Part shown: one piece after another, positions 60,185-64,000 of the stretch
Numbering within the stretch: position 1 is the first letter of the stretch
Layout: every line of letters starts with the position of its first letter
Source of the DNA: Clostridiales bacterium
GTDB lineage: Bacteria; Bacillota; Clostridia; Lachnospirales; Lachnospiraceae
NCBI GenBank assembly: GCA_003343625.1
Contig: QAKV01000005.1
Coordinates: forward strand, 59,418 to 123,417
Reading direction: 5' to 3'
DNA length: 64,000 bases
Translations under genes and position numbers: made by a program
The notes under the pieces: model-generated
What the model was told of the DNA's origin: nothing
What the model saw: the letters and a program-made list of their open reading frames with translations, nothing else
Databases searched by the model: none

Positions 60185-61075
60185 CTAAAACAATCCTGTC
60201 CCGGAAACTTTCTTCAACACTGTATTTGCCAGGAACAACATAATAATATTTACGATATTGTTGAATAAACCGATTGCTGTCGAATAGCTGAACTGTCCTC
60301 CGATGAGTCCGATCTGGTAGGTATAGGTAGAAATAACATTGGAAACTCCGAGGTTCAGATCATTTTGCAGCAGGAAAACTTTCTCAAATCCCACGGAAAG
60401 AATGCCGCCCACGCTCATAATGAACATGATGACAATCGTCGGCATAATGCCCGGAATATTGACATGTCGGATAACCTGCAGGCGATTTGCGCCATCGATT
60501 TCAGCCGCTTCTATCAGATCCGGCGAAATGCCGGACAGCGCTGCAAGATAAATGATGGTTCCCCATCCGGTTGACTGCCACACGCCTGACCAGACATATA
60601 TGCTGCTGAACAGACTCGGAATCGTCAGCAAATTTTCGCTTTTGCCGGTAAACATCGCATATAAGTGTCCCAGCGGGCCGTCCCGCCCTACCATGAGAAC
60701 GACAAGACTGCACATGACTACTATCGACAAAAAATGTGGCGCGTAGGTGACCATCTGCACTGTTTTTTTAAATTTCGTATTTTTTATTTCATTGATGAGC
60801 AATGCCAGGATGATTGCGCACGGAAATGTCAAAAGAGAATACAGAGAAAGCGACAGCGTATTCTTAATTAACTTCCAGAAATCCGGGTATGTTATAAAAC
60901 GTATAAAATGTTCCAACCCCACCCATTCACTTCCCAAATATCCTCTCTTTGGCCTGAAATCCTCAAAAGCGATGATAATTCCGTACATCGGCCCATAGGA
61001 AAATATCAGGACATAAATGATAGCAGGTATTACCAATAAGTATAATTGCCAGTACTTCCTCACTTTCTTCAACAA
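60185..61075 (-). CDS. Carbohydrate ABC transporter permease (LplB-type)
   Basis: A permease of about 296 residues. I place the start at TTG 61075, which has AGGAAGG 7 nt upstream and yields a typical N-terminus (LLKKVRKYWQLYLLVIPAIIYV); an ATG at 61126 would add 17 residues. Six helices and the EAA loop PDLIEAAEIDGANRLQVIRHVNIPGI are visible. It is the first gene of the glycan importer operon. The upstream region is AT-rich and holds GATAAATT-type repeats. Confidence 0.92.
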   Translation of the reverse strand: MLKKVRKYWQLYLLVIPAIIYVLIFSYGPMYGIIIAFEDFRPKRGYLGSEWVGLEHFIRFITYPDFWKLIKNTLSLSLYSLLTFPCAIILALLINEIKNTKFKKTVQMVTYAPHFLSIVVMCSLVVLMVGRDGPLGHLYAMFTGKSENLLTIPSLFSSIYVWSGVWQSTGWGTIIYLAALSGISPDLIEAAEIDGANRLQVIRHVNIPGIMPTIVIMFIMSVGGILSVGFEKVFLLQNDLNLGVSNVISTYTYQIGLIGGQFSYSTAIGLFNNIVNIIMLFLANTVLKKVSGTGLF

Positions 61076-61224
61076 ATGGCATCCTTCCTTTCTCTGTAAA
61101 ATATCCTTTTCCCAAATTTCACACATTCACGCAACTTCTTCCGGCATATCCCATCTATTTATGCATTTTACCATACATATATCAAGATCTTCTCCGTACA
61201 AATGCTTTTGTGTGTTCATTTGTG

Positions 61225-61284
61225 ATAAATTTATCTTATTATTCGCAGTTCGTTTGTGCAATCATTATAATTTATCATCGATTG
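61225..61284 (-). promoter_or_regulatory. AT-rich upstream region with GATAAATT-type repeats
   Basis: The region holds a perfect palindrome GATAAATTTATC (61225-61236) and, about 40 bp further upstream, GATAAATTATAAT within an imperfect inverted repeat at 61259-61284. Both resemble the GATAAATTATA core of the element shared by the other sugar operon and the hydrolase gene. I could not find a clear -35/-10 pair. The gap from 61127 to 61370 holds no gene. Confidence 0.35.
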
Positions 61285-61370
61285 TGTTTTTTTGCCACCT
61301 TTTGCCGCATGTTAATTTTTCGGTATCCGCGAGTGCAAAAACAGAATATTCTTCTCTCCTCCGGACAGCA

Positions 61371-61418
61371 AAAAGGGAAGGGCATGCCATTTTTCTAAAC
61401 GGCATGCCCTTCCCTTTT
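61371..61418 (-). terminator. Strong terminator of the second sulfatase gene
   Basis: AAAAGGGAAGGGCATGCC (61371-61388) and GGCATGCCCTTCCCTTTT (61401-61418) are a perfect 18-bp inverted repeat with a 12-nt loop. On the minus strand the 3-prime arm ends in a T-run. It separates the sulfatase from the importer operon and could work in both directions. Confidence 0.85.
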
Positions 61419-61423
61419 GTATG

Positions 61424-62908
61424 TCAGCTTTCTTCTTCCAGATCCGCGCGATAGATCTCTTTCAGAAGTTCAATTCCGTATTCTCTCGGCGTTCCTTCCA
61501 GTCGCTTCATATAGTTTTTTAACTGTCCCCTGCAGTGTTCCGGACCTCCTTCCCGCATCACAGTCCACATGGGATCCGCATCATAGCGGGAAGTTTTCAT
61601 CATGGCATCGTTCCAGTCCAGAATCATCTTCGCCCCTCTGGCGCACAAATCCGGCCGTTCCTCCGCCAGATTATGCTGTTCATGAGGGTCTTCCTTTACA
61701 TGGAACAACATCTCCTGCGGAAGAAGATGATATCCGCCGTGTACCGTACGGATATAAACATAATCATCGAATCGCGCACTTCTCTGGCAAACGTGCGCGC
61801 ACTGCGTCAAAATGACGTAGGGCTTGGAACAATCCCTGCCGCTTTTCAGGGTTTCTGCAAAGGACACCCCATCATAGCGATACCTTTTTGAAAATTTGGG
61901 GGTATGAAGCAATTCCTGAACGGTAGGAACCAAATCCACATTGTCATGGAATCCATTCGCCACCGCATTTTTGCGCATACCGGGCCACTTGATGATCATC
62001 GGAATGCGGCACACCGGCTCATCCGCCATTCCGTGCTCCGCATAGAGCCCCAATTCTCCGAGATCTTCGCCGTGATCAGCCGTAATGATAATGGCCAGAT
62101 CATCTCCATAGATCCCCTTCTCTTCCAACAGGGCCAAAATGATACCGATATTGTCGTCCGTATAGCGGACACCGTCATCATACAGGTTGATGAAATGATC
62201 CGCTTCCGCTTTTGTCCTGACGCTTCCCGGATGTTTCGGGTATTCCGGATTGGGAATATCCGTCCACATACCGATTTCATTCGCTCCGTGGGGGCCGACA
62301 TGAAGCAAATGTTTCCGAAACACCTCTTCCGTGATCCAGTCGTCGCAAAGAAGCGTCCCCTCAAAGGAATTTTCATAATTTTCCGGAGTCCGGTAAGGCG
62401 TGTGCGGATCCCAATAATGGATATACAACATCCAGTTATCCTTCTCCCCGTTTCTCTCGATCCAATCCAAAACATGCGGTGTCACCATTTCCGCGGATTC
62501 TCCTCCCCGTCCTCCCACATTCACGCACTCGTTCAATCCGGCATTGAACCACCATGCCGAATGCCTTTCCGCAAAAGTGGAGAAAGAGACCGTATGGAAC
62601 CCTGCCCTGCGAAACTGCATAAAAAGGCCATCTTCCGACATATCGTCGGTAAATCCCCTGCTCGCTCCCTGAAGGCGCATATCCGCAGCAGTTCCTCCAT
62701 GTCCCACGATGCCGTTGTGAACGCCGTATTGACCGCTGATCAAGGACGCCCTCGACGGCAAACACGGAGCGTTAGGGCAATAATAGCGATCAAATCGCAC
62801 CCCTTCCGCGGCTATCCGATCCATGTTGGGCGTGGTATTGCGACCGTATCCGTAACATCCCATGTGATCCGCCCGAAGCGTATCGATATCGAACAACAAA
62901 ACCCTCAT
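61424..62908 (-). CDS. Cys-type sulfatase without signal peptide
   Basis: A 494-residue type I sulfatase. It starts MRVLLFDIDTLRADHMGCYGYGR, with metal-binding Asp residues. The formylglycine signature is C49-L-P-S-R53 (NAPCLPSRASLISGQ), and the second metal site is in IIITADHGEDLGELGLYAEHG. It differs clearly from the other sulfatase in the window, so two different sulfate esters may be attacked. Like that one it has no signal peptide and should work on imported oligosaccharides. It is monocistronic, ending at a strong terminator. Confidence 0.92.
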   Translation of the reverse strand: MRVLLFDIDTLRADHMGCYGYGRNTTPNMDRIAAEGVRFDRYYCPNAPCLPSRASLISGQYGVHNGIVGHGGTAADMRLQGASRGFTDDMSEDGLFMQFRRAGFHTVSFSTFAERHSAWWFNAGLNECVNVGGRGGESAEMVTPHVLDWIERNGEKDNWMLYIHYWDPHTPYRTPENYENSFEGTLLCDDWITEEVFRKHLLHVGPHGANEIGMWTDIPNPEYPKHPGSVRTKAEADHFINLYDDGVRYTDDNIGIILALLEEKGIYGDDLAIIITADHGEDLGELGLYAEHGMADEPVCRIPMIIKWPGMRKNAVANGFHDNVDLVPTVQELLHTPKFSKRYRYDGVSFAETLKSGRDCSKPYVILTQCAHVCQRSARFDDYVYIRTVHGGYHLLPQEMLFHVKEDPHEQHNLAEERPDLCARGAKMILDWNDAMMKTSRYDADPMWTVMREGGPEHCRGQLKNYMKRLEGTPREYGIELLKEIYRADLEEES

Positions 62909-63022
62909 AAATTCCCTCCTTCCTATATAGAGAATTCTATTCTTTTATCCTGAAGAGGGCAATCATGGGAATTTGCGCTTCGATATCGCTTTTTTTACCT
63001 CGCTGCGATCGGTTGGAAACGG

Positions 63023-63190
63023 TCAATTCCGACCTCGCTGCCCGGGTACATAAGATGCGGGTTGGCGCCTCCCTTTATGGCCGACCGATTCCAGATGCAC
63101 TTCATCATAGCGGTTCGGGCGTTTGCGCTGCTTGCGTGACTCCTGTACGCGCTCCCATATTTTCCAGTCTGTGACCGGCTCATGGTGGTT
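63023..63190 (-). pseudogene. Possible site-specific recombinase remnant
   Basis: A 55-codon stretch, preceded by an in-frame stop and with no start codon, reads NHHEPVTDWKIWERVQESR then KQRKRPNRYDEVHLES. The NHHEP...WERVQ pattern resembles the region after the catalytic domain of large serine recombinases. Nothing else of such a gene is visible. The rest of the gap 62909-63216 shows no other feature. Confidence 0.3.
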
Positions 63191-63216
63191 TTAAAAAGAC
63201 CCGTTTCTCGACACGG

Positions 63217-63245
63217 TGGATATTTCTGGTGTCACACGATATAAT
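63217..63245 (+). promoter_or_regulatory. Candidate promoter of the DHFR-family gene
   Basis: TGGATA (63217-63222) and TATAAT (63240-63245) are 17 bp apart, and the gene starts about 40 nt downstream. Confidence 0.6.
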
Positions 63246-63284
63246 ATCCCCATAAAGTCGAATAGGATGGGAGATTGATTGAAA

Positions 63285-63815
63285 ATGCGGAAAGCGGTTC
63301 TATTTATCGCTATGAGCCTTGACGGGTATATTGCTGACAGGGACGGCAAGGTGGACTGGCTCATGGGGCAGGACAATGACGCAGAAACTACCGATAGCTA
63401 TGCGGATTTTGAAAAAAACATAGACACGGTTATCATGGGATGGAAAACGTACCATCAAGTTGCAACAGAATTGTCCCCGGAACAATGGGTTTATGAAAAT
63501 CTGCAAAGCTATGTCCTTACACACCGGGATTGCCCGTCTACAAATAGTATCACATTTACGTCAATAGCCCCTTGTTCTCTGGTAAAAAAACTAAAGGCCG
63601 GAAAAGGGAAAGATATTTGGATCTGCGGCGGGGCTGATATTATCCGACAGCTTATGGGACAAAACCTGATCGATATTTACCACATCTCAGTCATTCCAAC
63701 GATTCTGGGCAGCGGTATCCGGCTTTTTTCTGATTGCGGGCAGGAAATAAAACTGCGTCTTGTTACTGTCAACAGCAGTAATGGTATTACAGAATTGATT
63801 TACCGGAGGCTGTAA
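63285..63815 (+). CDS. Dihydrofolate reductase family protein (RibD C-terminal-like)
   Basis: A 176-residue protein from the ATG at 63285 (MRKAVLFIAMSLDGYIAD); a TTG two codons earlier is also possible, with GGGAG 5 nt upstream of it. The SLDGYIADRDGKVDWL, VIMGWKTYHQV, IWICGGADIIRQLM and ISVIPTILGSGIRLF segments are the conserved core of the DHFR/RibD-C superfamily of NADPH-dependent reductases. These often accompany mobile DNA in gut Firmicutes, and the recombinase-like remnant upstream is consistent with that. The substrate is unknown. From 63816 to the right edge I see no gene, only AT-rich sequence. Confidence 0.88.
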   Translation: MRKAVLFIAMSLDGYIADRDGKVDWLMGQDNDAETTDSYADFEKNIDTVIMGWKTYHQVATELSPEQWVYENLQSYVLTHRDCPSTNSITFTSIAPCSLVKKLKAGKGKDIWICGGADIIRQLMGQNLIDIYHISVIPTILGSGIRLFSDCGQEIKLRLVTVNSSNGITELIYRRL

Positions 63816-64000
63816 AATATTCTGTGTCTATGGGAATGAAACCTTCCAGATAAGAATTCGATATGTAGGGGTTTTTGTCGGCTTTTGCAGCCGTATCTTT
63901 TGTCGAATTTATCTTTCTGGTTATAGTATTTCCTGCCCGCTTTCTTTTATACATGCTTTTTAAATTTTTACATGCTGATTAGACATTTACAGAAGCCAAA

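Noticed and set aside
1..64000. CRISPR arrays, tRNA or rRNA genes, intact insertion sequences, prophage
   Set aside because: No regularly spaced repeats, cloverleaf-like segments, transposase or phage genes were recognised in the non-coding gaps or among the coding regions.

Overview
The window looks like chromosome of a spore-forming, anaerobic, gut-type member of the Clostridia, most likely Lachnospiraceae or a close relative. The evidence is the sporulation genes yqfC and yqfD beside phoH and ybeY, the Rex redox regulator, an NfnAB-type electron-bifurcating transhydrogenase, formate-THF ligase with FolD, lplABC/YesMN-style sugar import systems, a choloylglycine-hydrolase-family gene and Cys-type sulfatases. 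No rRNA, tRNA, CRISPR array or intact mobile element was seen.

1-26 kb is a nearly unbroken housekeeping block on the minus strand. Reading in the direction of transcription (right to left): rex, NAD(P)HX repair (nnrD), alr and an antitoxin-less endoA toxin; then yebC and metY; a polytopic membrane protein; tepA (ClpP-like), ftsK/spoIIIE, fhs, folD, a zinc-ribbon/TPR membrane protein, nfnA, nfnB, a Dabb protein, a zinc-ribbon membrane protein and rlmH; a DUF6020 membrane protein; yqfC, yqfD, phoH, ybeY, an MOP-type flippase and a partial BofC-like secreted protein. Many stops and starts overlap by 1-4 nt, so long operons are likely.

26-36.7 kb is mixed. It holds an ABC-F ATPase divergent from rex, a membrane-anchored ECF sigma factor divergent from an orphan HicB, a half-length DUF4317 protein, a TrmH methyltransferase, a short cytidylate-kinase-like protein, a heterodimeric ABC exporter and, divergent from it, a choloylglycine-hydrolase-family (Ntn) enzyme.

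36.7-43.4 kb is a sugar ABC importer operon (binding lipoprotein, two permeases) ending with its own YesM/YesN two-component pair. A 32-33 bp element upstream of this operon recurs almost perfectly upstream of the choloylglycine-hydrolase gene, suggesting shared control by YesN.

43.3-48 kb holds a row of degraded genes: a LysR regulator, an alpha/beta hydrolase and an efflux-adaptor chimera, each with internal deletions, plus an intact beta-helix carbohydrate-active protein. 48-50.3 kb holds an SPFH/ribbon-helix-helix operon, whose promoter carries two TGATATCA palindromes, and an SDR oxidoreductase.

50.3-63 kb is a Gram-positive polysaccharide utilisation locus: sulfatase, ABC permeases, binding lipoprotein, GH38 enzyme, beta-propeller glycosidase, membrane AraC sensor-regulator and a second sulfatase. 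None of the enzymes has a signal peptide, so a sulfated, probably mannose-containing glycan would be imported and dismantled in the cytoplasm. The right edge has a recombinase-like remnant and a DHFR-family gene.
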